Assembly: GCA_026002975.1 (NCBI GenBank)
Contig: BPGJ01000013.1
Location: forward strand, 1-64,000
Reading direction: 5' to 3'
From: Acidimicrobiia bacterium
GTDB lineage: Bacteria; Actinomycetota; Acidimicrobiia; Spongiisociales; ZC4RG35
Length of the DNA: 64,000 bases
Part shown: one piece after another, positions 8,695 through 19,927 of the stretch
Layout of the letters: the number at the start of each line of letters is the position of its first letter
Position numbering within the stretch: position 1 is the first letter of the stretch
The notes under the pieces: generated by a model
Told to the model about the DNA's origin: nothing
The model's database searches: none
Seen by the model: the letters and a program-made list of their open reading frames with translations, nothing else
Position numbers and translations under genes: made by a program

Positions 8695-10144
8695 ATGGCC
8701 GGACGCAAACGGATCGTGTGGGTTGTAGGAACCGGCCTAGTGGCGGTCGCCATCATGGTCGCGGTTGCAGTGTGGGGCACATTGAGCGCTGGGAATCGGC
8801 TAAGTCGGGGGCCGGGTGGCGTGGTTCATGTCGGTGGGAGCTTGGTGGCCACGGCGACGGTGACGGCACAGACGGGCCAACTGGACTGGGGCGATGGTCA
8901 CATGGCCGCCATCCTCGACCTCCTAGTCGAGGAAGTCCACTGGGTGGGAGACCGGGTGTCGGCCCGCTCCAAGCCCCCTGACGTTAGGCCTGGACAGCAT
9001 CTGGAGGTCTTGGCGCCGCCGATGTATCCCTACAAGGTGGGGAAACGGTACGCCGCCACCTTCAACTACCTCGGCGTGGGATCGTCTCCAAGTCCGCTCG
9101 ACGACTACGAGTGGTGGCTGGCAGACGGCATCTCAGAAGACGGCCTCGTGCTGACCAATGACGACGACCCCCAGGTGGTCAAGGAGCTGTTTGCTCGCAT
9201 GGACGCTGTCGACGGGGATGTGGACCCTCCTGGTGTCTTCCTGGCGCAGCTTGCCGCCGAATGGGAAGAACAGCTCAACGCCTCCGGTCTGGGACTTCCT
9301 CCCCCACCGCCGGGACCGCTCCTTCGTGTGATGTTCCTCGAGGCGGGGCTGATCTCAGAAGCTGAGGCCGCCACGGCTGGCGCCCCGGACCTCGTCGACC
9401 TCCCCGCCGAGCAACGCATCTTCCCGTCCGATCCACTGGACGCCCCCACGTTGGTGTCCGAGTTCGAAGAAAAGCTGGGACTGGAGATGATCCCACTCGA
9501 AGCCATGATCCTGCACGAGGGAACGGTGTCCGGCTCACCATCCCTTGCCCTGTGGTTCCCCGGAGTGGGTCGCACCGCCGAGTTCTTCGTCGACTCCGAG
9601 ACGGGTATCACCATCATCAATTCGCTCGTCCCCAGGGGTCTTCCCTTCGAGATCGTCGGTTTCTCCGCCCGGCGAAGGCTCAACCGGGCCTCGAACCTGG
9701 AACCGGATCATCGCGCGCACCGTAGCTCAGGAGCGCCAACCCGATGCTCTATACCTGGTAATCGACGTAAGAGGCGACACCCCAGTGGTGAAGTCGATGC
9801 TGGAGGACCAGTACTTCCAGCTGGTTCTCGACATGCAATCCCAGCTCGACACAGGAGTGACCGGGGGCGAATCGGGTGAGATCGTCGACTTCGTAGGCGT
9901 GCACTCGGCGTTCATCAAACCCGATCCTGACTCTTGCTCCAACATGCACGACGGCGAGTACGCCTAGTTTGGGACCAAGGAGAAGGACTTCACCAACCAA
10001 GACCAGGTCAAGGGCAGCAACTACGGTCAAGGTGGTCAGCATCACTGGACCAACGCCGGTGCCCACGAGTGGGTAGACGACGGTGTCATATGGCGCGTGG
10101 GCCGGAACGGCGAGACGGACATCTGCAAGGATTTCGGCTGGTAG
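8695..10144 (+). pseudogene. Membrane-anchored secreted protein of unknown function, frameshifted and with an internal TAG
   Basis: I do not recognise this family. The N-terminus (from ATG 8695) has one membrane segment, IVWVVGTGLVAVAIMVAVAVW, and the rest is predicted outside the cell. Reading continues to about 9668, where one extra base in a CCC run (9668-9670) is needed to join FSA to GEGSTGPRTWNRII in the next frame. That frame hits TAG at 9965-9967, yet coding-like sequence continues 58 codons to the stop at 10142-10144 (ending ICKDFGW). Either the gene is decaying, or the TAG is the true end and the tail is a remnant. Codon use is less GC-skewed than in the flanking housekeeping genes, which suggests acquisition. 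The start could also be TTG 8635 or GTG 8650. Confidence 0.5.
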
Positions 10145-10170
10145 CCAAACGGGAGGCCGCCTTCCCGGAT

Positions 10171-10992
10171 TTGGCGTCGGGGATTCTGACCCTGCTGTTC
10201 GTCGCGCTGCTGACCAGCAGCTGCTTGTCGGGCAGCGGTCCGGCACCTGCGACTGTGGAGACCGCATCAACCGCAGGGCAGACTGCCACGACGACAGGGG
10301 ACACATCGGGATCATCTCTGTTGACCGCAGGAGGGCTCACATTCGATGCTCGTCTGCTGGACGTCCAGACAGGACCGCGACTCGAGATAGAGGTGACGAT
10401 GCTCATCCGAATCTTGAGTCCGGAATGTGACGAACAATGCCCCGAGCTCCTCACGCATCTGGTGAAGAGCGGGGTGCTGGTCGATTACCGGCTCACCACC
10501 GTAGGAGAGGTCCAGGAATTGGTGGTGCCCAACAAGGTGGACGCCATCTCATCGGTGGTTCAAACCCTGACCTTGGAAGGTGTCCCCCCCGGCGAACACT
10601 GCATCGCCGTTTTCTTCCAGGATCTCCGAGTGGACGACGGCGAGGTGATCGGTCGGGAGGGAATGATGGGCTGGTATCGCCACCTGAACTTGAGCCCCGA
10701 GGAATCCGAGACCCCGTCGATCCGATCCTACTGCTCCACCGACGGTCTCCCGGTAGCGGAAGGCACCTTCGTCCCCCTCGAAGCAGAGGGCTGCCGAGGC
10801 CTCCCCAACGGCATCACCACAGACCCCACCACCGGAACCAGACTCCCCGACGGCCAACTGATGGTGCTGGTGCCCACCTGCCCCCAGGACCTGGTCGCGG
10901 ACACCCCCCGTGACTTGGTGCGCAACCCCCTGGTTTTTGTCACAGGGGGAACGTATGTTCGGGGGTATGGAGTGGCACGGTTTCTCGACTGA
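10171..10992 (+). CDS. Putative lipoprotein of unknown function
   Basis: Unrecognised secreted protein. A hydrophobic stretch ILTLLFVALL is followed by lipobox LTSSC and a Ser/Thr/Ala-rich linker (about 35 residues), then a beta-rich-looking domain with several cysteines (PECDEQCPELL, PPGEHCI, SYCSTD, AEGCRGLP, PTCPQ) that could form disulfides outside the cell. The ORF track starts at 9934, but that overlaps the tail of the preceding gene. TTG 10171 places the signal sequence at the N-terminus; ATG 10090 is an alternative. Its 3' end overlaps the next gene by 26 bases. Confidence 0.55.
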   Translation: MASGILTLLFVALLTSSCLSGSGPAPATVETASTAGQTATTTGDTSGSSLLTAGGLTFDARLLDVQTGPRLEIEVTMLIRILSPECDEQCPELLTHLVKSGVLVDYRLTTVGEVQELVVPNKVDAISSVVQTLTLEGVPPGEHCIAVFFQDLRVDDGEVIGREGMMGWYRHLNLSPEESETPSIRSYCSTDGLPVAEGTFVPLEAEGCRGLPNGITTDPTTGTRLPDGQLMVLVPTCPQDLVADTPRDLVRNPLVFVTGGTYVRGYGVARFLD

Positions 10993-12032
10993 TCGACTCG
11001 AACAGCAGCTGATTGCTGCCGAGCAGGCAGTGGCCCGGCTGCGTGGGGTTCAGTTGGAGATCCTGGAGGTCTTGGATCGGCGTCAGGTCGCCACCGCGGA
11101 TGGTTCCCGGAGTCTACGGGAGTGGGTGGCGGCACGGTTGGACCTGGGTCCGGACACGGCGGGGAGGCTGGTAGCGGCGATGAGGGGGACGGTGGATCGT
11201 CCCGACTTGCGGGAAGCCCTGGCAGACGGGGTGTCTTTGGATCGGGTGGAAGCCTTGTCCCGGATCCGTGAGGACGTCGGGTTGATGGAACATGCGGATG
11301 TTTCGGGGGTGCGTCGGGAAGCCTCCCGAAGGACGCGGATCAGCGGTGAAGCCGAGTTTCGGTCTTCAGATGACCGGTTTCTGGTGTTACAGCCCAGCCT
11401 GGATGAGTCGTGGTGGAGGCTCTGGGGAGGTCTAGACGGCGCCTCCGGAGCGATCGTGGACAAGGTGCTGTCCGAAGCCGCCGATGCTCTCCCTACCCTC
11501 CCCGACGGAACCCGGGGAGACGCCTCATGGCGGAGAGCCACCGCTCTAGTGGAGCTGTGTGTTTCCGACGCTCCGCCACCGGCTCAGGTGACCGTCTTCG
11601 TGGACACCGACCGAGCGACCGCGACCAATGGTGAAGCCGGTGTGGTGTTGGAGGCAGGCCCCAGAGTGGGTCGGCGAGCCTTACAGGCGGTGTTGTGTGA
11701 CGCAGTGGTCGAAGTAACCGCAAGGGCTTCTGATGGCACCCCGATGGTGTATGGGAGACAAAGCCGCACCGTCCCGCCGGCATTGAGAAGAGCCGTCATC
11801 GCACGTGACGGCGGAGTGTGTGCGGCCGACGGCTGCCAAAGCCGTTACCGACTCCAGATCCATCACGTCACCCCCTGGACCGCGGGGTGGTCCCACCAAC
11901 CCGGACAACCTGGTCACCCTCTGCTGGTACCACCACCAGGTAGTCATCCACCAGCGGGGCTACACCCTCTATCGCCACCCCGAACACGGACGCATCCGCT
12001 TCAAACGTCCCGACCGCGCACCCCCGGACTAG
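10967..12032 (+). pseudogene. 13E12/DUF222-type HNH endonuclease, frameshifted in the HNH domain
   Basis: Actinobacterial 13E12-repeat (DUF222) family: helical N-terminal region (EQQLIAAEQAVARLRGVQ, GSRSLREWVAARLDLGPDTAGRLV) and a C-terminal HNH nuclease. ATG 10967 is chosen because TATGTT lies seven bases before it. The HNH core reads CAADGC...LQIHHVTPWTAG and then shifts frame. Removing one G from the GGGG run at 11884-11887 restores GGPTNPDNLVTLCWYHHQVV and a stop at 12030-12032. As read, the ORF continues to 12064 with a meaningless tail. The family is often multicopy and mobile; its place beside two unrecognised genes marks an accessory patch. Damage may be real or a base-calling error. 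Confidence 0.8.
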
Positions 12033-12223
12033 CCGGGCTTCCGGAACTCCCACCTGGCCCCTAGGCGTCCGCCCAAAACGCTCAGGATGCCGGATGTGAC
12101 GATGTCCGAGCCGGTCCCAGCCGAGAGCATGAGCCTCGACATCCCCGTGATGCGATGCCTGCCCGTGCTCCTCGAGGAGGTCGAGTGACCGACAAGCGGG
12201 GCCGGCTGGCACAATGTTCGGAG

Positions 12224-13343
12224 ATGATCTACCTCGACCACGCCGCCACCACTCCGCTTCGCCCCGAAGCCAGAGAGGCCATGCGCGAAGCCGAGGAGGT
12301 CTTCGGGAACCCGTCGGGCAGCCACGGGATCTCCCGGCGCGCCAAGAACCTGCTGGAGGAGGCCAGGGAGAAAGCCGCAGAACTGCTGGGCGCCTCACCA
12401 TCGGAGATCGTGTTCACCGGGGGAGGTACGGAAGCCGACAACCTGGCGGTGGTGGGCCGGGCCCTGGCCGGAGGAACCACCGGGGGAGTGGTGGTGGGAG
12501 CCACCGAACACGAAGCCGTGCTGGAGGCGGCCCGCTTCTGCGGGCGGCTCGGCTGTCCGGTCCGGGTCGTCGGGGTGGACCGTTACGGCCGGGTCGATCC
12601 GGAAGTGGTGGCGGCCTCGGTGGGACCCGAAACCAAGGTCGTGTCGGTGATGGTCGCCAACAACGAGACCGGCACCCTCCAGCCGATCCGGGAGATCGTA
12701 GAGGCAGTCGGCGGGCGGGCCGTCGTCCACACCGACGCCGTCCAGGCCTTCTCGTCGGAGGAGATCAGAGTCGACCGATTGGGCGTCGACCTGCTCTCCC
12801 TGGCGGCCCACAAGTTCGGAGGCCCCAAAGGCGTGGGTCTGCTGTACGTGCGGTCGGGCGTCGAGTTGGAGCCGGTTCTCCACGGAGGGGGACAGGAACT
12901 CGGCCGCCGCTCCGGCACCCACAACGTGGTGGGGATCGTGGGCATGGTCGCCGCCATGGAAGCCGCCGCCGCCGACCGTGACCGGTTCAGGAGGCAGGTG
13001 ACAGAAGCACGCCGGGTGTTCGAGGAGGCCCTGGCAGGGGTGGCGGAACGTACCGTCCCCGAAGAAATGAGCCTGCCCCAGCATGCCCACCTCAGGTTCC
13101 CAGGTGTCCGCAACGAGACGCTGCTGGTCAAACTCGACCGGCTGGGCGTGGCGGCCTCGGCCGCGTCGGCCTGCCAGTCGGGCGCAGCCACGGTCTCCCA
13201 CGTCCTCACCGCCATGGGTTACCCACCCGAGCAGGCCCGGGAGTGCATCCGTCTTCTCCTTCGGATGGACCTCCACCGTCGAAGAAGCCCGACGCGCCGC
13301 CGAACTGGTCCGGTCGGCATTGCCTCAGCCGGTGAACCGATGA
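12224..13343 (+). CDS. Cysteine desulfurase (IscS/NifS type), one extra base near the 3' end
   Basis: PLP enzyme that moves sulfur from cysteine to a protein persulfide, here probably feeding MnmA encoded just downstream. Visible are the N-terminal YLDHAATTP, the PLP lysine in SLAAHKFGGPKG and the catalytic cysteine loop SACQSGAATVSH. As read, the ORF runs into mnmA, giving a 757-residue 'fusion'. Dropping one base at about 13252-13253 restores CIRFSFGWTSTVEEARR and a TGA at 13341-13343 that overlaps the mnmA ATG (ATGA). The normal family C-terminus therefore exists in the other frame. ATG 12224 has a CACAAT element eight bases upstream. Confidence 0.92.
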
Positions 13344-14428
13344 CGGCCCTGGTCGCCATGTCGGGTGGGGTGGACTCGTCGGTGGCCGCCGCCCTGATGA
13401 AGGAAGCCGGCCACGACGTGATCGGCGTCACCCTGCGTCTCTGGTCGGGACCCAACGGAGAGGCACCCACCGCCGGCTGCTGCACCGTCTCCGACGCCGA
13501 GGACGCCCGCCGGGTGGCCGCCCAACTCGACATCCCCTATTACGTGTTCGACTACACCGACGTCTTCTCGGCGGGAGTGGTCGACCGGTTCGTCGAGGAG
13601 TATCTCCGGGGCCGCACCCCCAACCCCTGCGTCGAATGCAACCGAACCGTCAAGTTCTCGGCTCTGCTCGCCCAGGCGGACGAGCTGGGATGCGACCTCC
13701 TGGTGACCGGCCACTACGCCCGGGTGCGCTTGGAGGGCGACACCTGGCGCCTGTACCGGGGTGTGGACAGACGCAAGGACCAGAGCTACGTCCTCTCCAT
13801 GCTCGGCCAGGACCAGCTCGCCCGGGTCAGGTTCCCGGTCGGGGAGCTCGACAAGTCGGAGACCAGGAGGATCGCAGCTCGGCTGGGGCTTCGCACCGCT
13901 TCCAAGCCGGAGAGCCAGGACATCTGCTTCGTGGGGCGGGACGACTACCGACGGTTCGTGAGACGCCACGCCGGGGACAGGATCCGGCCCGGACGAATCG
14001 TCACCGTCGAAGGCGACGAGGTGGGCACCCATCAGGGGGTGGTCGATTTCACCATCGGTCAGCGGCGGGGCCTCGGGGTGGCCGCCGGCGAGAAACGGTA
14101 CGTGGTCGACATCGACCCCGACGCCGCGCTGGTCACCATCGGCCGCAAAGAGGACCTGATGGTGGAGGCGATCGAGGTTGGGTCGGTCACCTGGACGTCG
14201 GGGTCCCCGCCCGAGGACGCCTGGGTGGAGGTCCAGTACCGGGCCCACGGAGAGGCGGTGCCGTCGCGGATCCGGAGATTGGACGGCGGGGTGGAGGTGG
14301 TGTTCGCCGAACCCCAGGAGGCGGTGGCTCCCGGCCAGACCGCCACCTTCTACCGGGGCGACGAGGTGTTGGGCGGCGGGATCATACGAACCGCGCACCG
14401 ATCGGCGCTCGAACCGGCCTACGGCTGA
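13340..14428 (+). CDS. mnmA: tRNA-specific 2-thiouridylase
   Basis: ATP-dependent enzyme of 362 residues that puts sulfur on wobble uridine 34 of Glu, Gln and Lys tRNAs. The PP-loop SGGVDSSVAAALMKEAGHDV is near the N-terminus. The two catalytic cysteines are in NPCVECNRTVKF and SQDICFVG, and the C-terminal beta-barrel domains follow. Start at ATG 13340 overlaps the desulfurase stop, so the sulfur donor and acceptor genes are coupled. The longer ORF in the track is an artefact of the upstream frame error. Confidence 0.96.
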   Translation: MTALVAMSGGVDSSVAAALMKEAGHDVIGVTLRLWSGPNGEAPTAGCCTVSDAEDARRVAAQLDIPYYVFDYTDVFSAGVVDRFVEEYLRGRTPNPCVECNRTVKFSALLAQADELGCDLLVTGHYARVRLEGDTWRLYRGVDRRKDQSYVLSMLGQDQLARVRFPVGELDKSETRRIAARLGLRTASKPESQDICFVGRDDYRRFVRRHAGDRIRPGRIVTVEGDEVGTHQGVVDFTIGQRRGLGVAAGEKRYVVDIDPDAALVTIGRKEDLMVEAIEVGSVTWTSGSPPEDAWVEVQYRAHGEAVPSRIRRLDGGVEVVFAEPQEAVAPGQTATFYRGDEVLGGGIIRTAHRSALEPAYG

Positions 14429-16485
<2,057 letters not shown>

Positions 16486-16511
<26 letters not shown>

Positions 16512-16881
16512 ACTCGCCGACGTCGGGGGGGCCGCTGGTGGTGTTCCACCGAATGGTCACGGTGTGCTCCCCCGGGCGCCACTCGGTCATGTACAGACTG
16601 GCGGGACCCGGCTGCCAGCGATGCACGCCGGTGGCATCGACGTAGACCACCTCCGAGTCGGGTACCAGGAACCCGTCCACCCAGATCTGGGCGCGGTATC
16701 CGGTGGCCAGGTCGACCTCGAGGACCGTCTGCTGGAGGACGGCGTCTCCCGGACGGGGAAACACCGCCTCCACCGGCCCGGGAAGCTCGACGGGTCGACC
16801 CTGGGGGGCGAACGCCACCCCGAGGGCGATCACCGCCACCGCCAGGAACGCCAAACCCGCGTATATCGCTCGGTAGGGCAT
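16486..16881 (-). CDS. Small secreted/membrane-anchored protein, Ig-like fold possible, unknown function
   Basis: Unrecognised protein of 131 residues with one N-terminal membrane segment (AIYAGLAFLAVAVIALGVAFA) and an outside domain with alternating hydrophobic strands and many Trp (HRWQPGPASLYMTEWRPGEHTVTIRWNTT), suggesting a small beta-sandwich. The ORF track uses TTG 16890; ATG 16881 is preferred because TACACT lies eight bases upstream of it and would overlap a TTG start. Its 3' end overlaps ligA by 26 bases in convergent orientation. Its promoter is back to back with that of dapC. Confidence 0.75.
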
Positions 16882-16889
16882 CGCCGACA

Positions 16890-16921
16890 AGTGTATGGGG
16901 GTGTTGCAGGGCGGCTACCGT
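16890..16921. promoter_or_regulatory. Back-to-back -10 elements for the 16881 gene and dapC
   Basis: Minus-strand TACACT (16890-16895) precedes ATG 16881 by eight bases. Plus-strand TACCGT (16916-16921) precedes GTG 16929 by seven. Both imply transcripts starting at or near the start codon. The two elements are only 20 bases apart, so the two promoters probably compete. Confidence 0.6.
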
Positions 16922-16928
16922 CACCGCC

Positions 16929-18074
16929 GTGCGCGTCAACCCGGTCTTGGAGAAGGTGGGTCCTTCCCCCATCGCCGCCATACAGGAAAGAGCGCGATCG
17001 CTTCGGGAGCAGGGGCTGCGGCTGATCGATTTCTCGATCGGAGACCCTAGGGAGCCGACTCCCGAGTTCATCCGGCACGCTCTACGGGATGCGGTTCCCG
17101 AGATATCCCAGTACCCGTCCACCCGGGGCACCAGGGCCCTCCGGGAAGCCATCGCCGGCTACGTGGGTCGGCGGTTCGGAGTCGAGGTCGACCCCGACAC
17201 CCAGGTGCTCCCCACCAGCGGTTCCAAGGAGGCGATCTTCTCCACCCCCTTGGCGTTCGTCGATAGGGCGGCGGGAGACGCGGTGGTCTGGCCCACCCCG
17301 GGGTATCCGATCTACGAGCGGGGAGCGCTACTGGCAGGCGCCGAGGGAGTACCGATCTCTCTGGGCGACGACTTCGTGTTCCGGGCCGACACCGTGCCGG
17401 CCGAGGTATGGCACAAGGTGCGGATCGTCTGGGTCTGCACTCCCCACAATCCGGCGGGCACCGTGACGTCGATGGAGGAGCTGGCCCGTTTCGTGGAGCT
17501 CTGCCGTCGGTTCGACGCGCTCCTGTGTTCCGACGAGTGCTACGTCGATCTCTACGACCGCGATCCTCCGCCCTCGGCCTTGCAGGCCGCGGGAAGAGGC
17601 TCCCGCAACGTGCTGGTCTACCTCAGCCTTTCGAAACGCTCGGGGATGACCGGCTACCGATCGGGCGCGGTGGTGGGAGACCCGGAGGCCATCGCCCGGC
17701 TGGTCGAACTCCGCACCTCGACCGGGACGGCGCCCCCCGAGTTCACCCAGGCCGCCGCGGTGGCGGCCTGGTCGGACGACCGACACGTCGCCGAGCGGCG
17801 GGAGCTGTTCCGTCGGAAACGTCGGATCCTGCGGGAGGCGTTCAGCCGAGCCGGATTCCGAGTGGTCGGCTCCGAGGCGGGTCTCTATCTGTGGGTCAGG
17901 GTCGACGACGACCTGCAGGCTGCCGAGCGGCTGCTGAACTCGGGTGTGGTGGTCTCCCCCGGACGGATCTTCGGTGAAGGCGGGGAGGGACATCTGAGGC
18001 TGGCGCTGGTCCCGCCTCTGGAAGACTGTGAGCGAGCAGCCGAGGTGGTGGTGGAATGCCTGACCAGGACCTGA
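16929..18074 (+). CDS. dapC: Succinyldiaminopimelate aminotransferase
   Basis: Class I/II PLP aminotransferase of 381 residues. The Schiff-base lysine lies in YLSLSKRSGMTGYRSG, with substrate-binding TPHNPAGT and SDECYVDLY upstream of it. Together with the following dapD and dapE genes it makes the succinylase branch from tetrahydrodipicolinate to LL-diaminopimelate, for lysine and cell-wall peptide cross-links. GTG 16929 is supported by the -10 hexamer seven bases upstream. The gene overlaps dapD by 19 bases. The family is diverse, and the assignment depends on this context. Confidence 0.9.
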   Translation: MRVNPVLEKVGPSPIAAIQERARSLREQGLRLIDFSIGDPREPTPEFIRHALRDAVPEISQYPSTRGTRALREAIAGYVGRRFGVEVDPDTQVLPTSGSKEAIFSTPLAFVDRAAGDAVVWPTPGYPIYERGALLAGAEGVPISLGDDFVFRADTVPAEVWHKVRIVWVCTPHNPAGTVTSMEELARFVELCRRFDALLCSDECYVDLYDRDPPPSALQAAGRGSRNVLVYLSLSKRSGMTGYRSGAVVGDPEAIARLVELRTSTGTAPPEFTQAAAVAAWSDDRHVAERRELFRRKRRILREAFSRAGFRVVGSEAGLYLWVRVDDDLQAAERLLNSGVVVSPGRIFGEGGEGHLRLALVPPLEDCERAAEVVVECLTRT

Positions 18075-18863
18075 TAACCCGAGTCTTCGAAGCGGGGGGC
18101 GACGTCGAGGATGCCCGCGCCGACGTGGAGGAGACCATTCGCCTCCTCGATCGGGGGGAGATCAGGGTGGGCCGAGAAGAAGGACGGCGACTGGGTGGTC
18201 CACCAGTGGGTCAAACAGGCCATCCTCCTCTACTTCAGGTTGAGGGCGATGGAGACCATGGAGATCGGCCCTTTCGAGTTCCGGGACAAGATCCCCCTCA
18301 AGCGGGACCTGGAGTCCCAGGGCATCCGAGTGGTGCCACCCGGCACCGTCCGCTATGGAGCCTTCTGCGAACCGGGGGTGGTGGTCATGCCCGGTTACGT
18401 CAACATCGGTGCTTGGGTGGGATCGGGGACCATGGTGGACACCTGGGCGACGGTCGGTTCCTGCGCCCAGATCGGACGGGGGGTGCACCTGTCGGGCGGG
18501 GTGGGTATCGGCGGAGTGCTCGAACCGCCTTCGGCCCGGCCGGTGGTGATCGAAGACGGATGCTTCATAGGGAGCCGGGCAGTGGTCGTGGAGGGGGTGA
18601 TAGTGGAGGAGAAGGCGGTGCTAGGAGCCAACACGGTACTCACCGCTTCCACCCCGATCATCGACGTCACCGGTCCGGAACCGGTCGAACACCGGGGTCG
18701 GGTTCCGGCCGGTTCGGTGGTGGTCCCGGGTATGCGAGCCAAGGAGTTCCCGGCCGGGACCTACCATCTGCCCTGCGCGCTGATCATCGGCAAGAGGACC
18801 GAGCGCACCGACTCCAAGACGGCGCTCAACGAATACCTGAGGGAGCTGGGGGTGCAGATGTGA
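18056..18863 (+). CDS. dapD: Tetrahydrodipicolinate N-succinyltransferase, one extra base near the N-terminus
   Basis: Left-handed beta-helix acyltransferase that succinylates tetrahydrodipicolinate. The hexapeptide-repeat core is clear (VVMPGYVNIGAWVGSGTMVDTWATVGSC), with a C-terminal NEYLRELGVQM. The N-terminal 38 residues (MPDQDLITRVFEAGGDV...GEIRV) are in frame 2 and the rest in frame 3. Deleting one G of GGG 18169-18171 joins GEIRV to AEKKDGDWVVHQWVKQAILLYFRL, the conserved DapD sequence. The ORF-track start at 18111 is therefore a fragment. It overlaps dapC upstream and dapE downstream (GTGA). Confidence 0.94.
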
Positions 18864-19927
18864 ACGAGCTCGACCTGCTCGTCGACACCACCAAGGAGCT
18901 CATAGACGTGCCCTCCGAGACCGGCAAGGAGGGCAGGATCTGCACCCGGATCGCGGCCCGGCTCCTCATCACCTACGGCGACGCGGGCGTCAGGAGGGTG
19001 GGCAATTCTCTGGTGGTCGGCAACCGCACCGGACGGCCGATGGTGCTCTTGGTGGGTCACATCGACACCGTGCCCTCCCAAGGGCAAGGGCCGGCCCGGG
19101 TCGAGGACGGAAGGATCCACGGTTTGGGGGCCGCCGACATGAAAGGTGGGGTCGCGGTGATGATCCACCTGTTGGAGGACGCCTCGGTGCGGACTGGGCC
19201 CTTCGACGTGATCGGGGTCTTCTACGAGGGCGAGGAGGGTCCCGCCGACCAGAACGGCCTGGCCGAGGTGCTGCGGCGGGAGCCCTGGTTGGAAGAGGCC
19301 GAGTTCGCGGTGGTGCTGGAGCCGACCGACGGCCGGGTGGAACTGGGATGCAACGGTGTCATCAACGCCCGGGTGACCTTCCTCGGGGTGCCGGCCCACT
19401 CGGCCCGGCCATGGACGGGGGAGAACGCCATCTCCAAGGCCGGAGCATGGTTGGCGGAGATGCACGAAAGGGAACCCGTGCCGGTGGTGGTGAGCGGCCT
19501 GGAGTTCAAGGAGGTGATGTCGGTCACCTTGGCCCGAGGGGGAATCGCATCCAACATCGTGCCCGACCGGTTCGATCTAAACCTCAACTATAGATTTAGC
19601 CCATCCCGGTCGGTCGAGGAGGCCTTGACGGTGGTGCGTCGGGTGTGTGCGGTGGCCGACGAGGTGGAGATCGTCGATCTGGCGCCCGCCGGCAAGGTGG
19701 ACGTCGATCATCCCCTCCTCTCCAGCCTCCTCGAAGCTTCCGGGACCGAACCAGCTCCCAAGCAGGGGTGGACCGACGTGGCCAGGTTGACCGAGGCCGG
19801 GATTCCGGCGGTGAACTACGGGCCCGGTGAGAGCACCCTCGCCCACAAGCCGGAGGAGAGCCTGGCGGTATCAGACCTCGCCCGCACCTACGAGGTGCTC
19901 CGCACGATCCTGAGCCTGGCCCGATAG
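18860..19927 (+). CDS. dapE: Succinyl-diaminopimelate desuccinylase
   Basis: M20-family metallohydrolase of 355 residues that releases LL-diaminopimelate. Metal-site and catalytic motifs: LLVGHIDTVPSQ, GLGAADMKGGVAVM, FYEGEEGPADQNG and, near the end, STLAHKPEES. GTG 18860 overlaps the dapD stop by four bases. The 623-residue ORF in the track joins it to the dapD N-terminal frame and is not a real fusion. Its 3' end overlaps the convergent gene at 19888 by 40 bases. Confidence 0.94.
   Translation: MNELDLLVDTTKELIDVPSETGKEGRICTRIAARLLITYGDAGVRRVGNSLVVGNRTGRPMVLLVGHIDTVPSQGQGPARVEDGRIHGLGAADMKGGVAVMIHLLEDASVRTGPFDVIGVFYEGEEGPADQNGLAEVLRREPWLEEAEFAVVLEPTDGRVELGCNGVINARVTFLGVPAHSARPWTGENAISKAGAWLAEMHEREPVPVVVSGLEFKEVMSVTLARGGIASNIVPDRFDLNLNYRFSPSRSVEEALTVVRRVCAVADEVEIVDLAPAGKVDVDHPLLSSLLEASGTEPAPKQGWTDVARLTEAGIPAVNYGPGESTLAHKPEESLAVSDLARTYEVLRTILSLAR

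Noticed and set aside
12155-14428. Genuine cysteine desulfurase-MnmA fusion protein
   Set aside because: The correct desulfurase C-terminus and stop are found in the adjacent frame, overlapping the mnmA ATG.
18056-19927. Genuine DapD-DapE fusion
   Set aside because: The middle of the ORF is the wrong frame of dapD; dapE has its own GTG overlapping the dapD stop.
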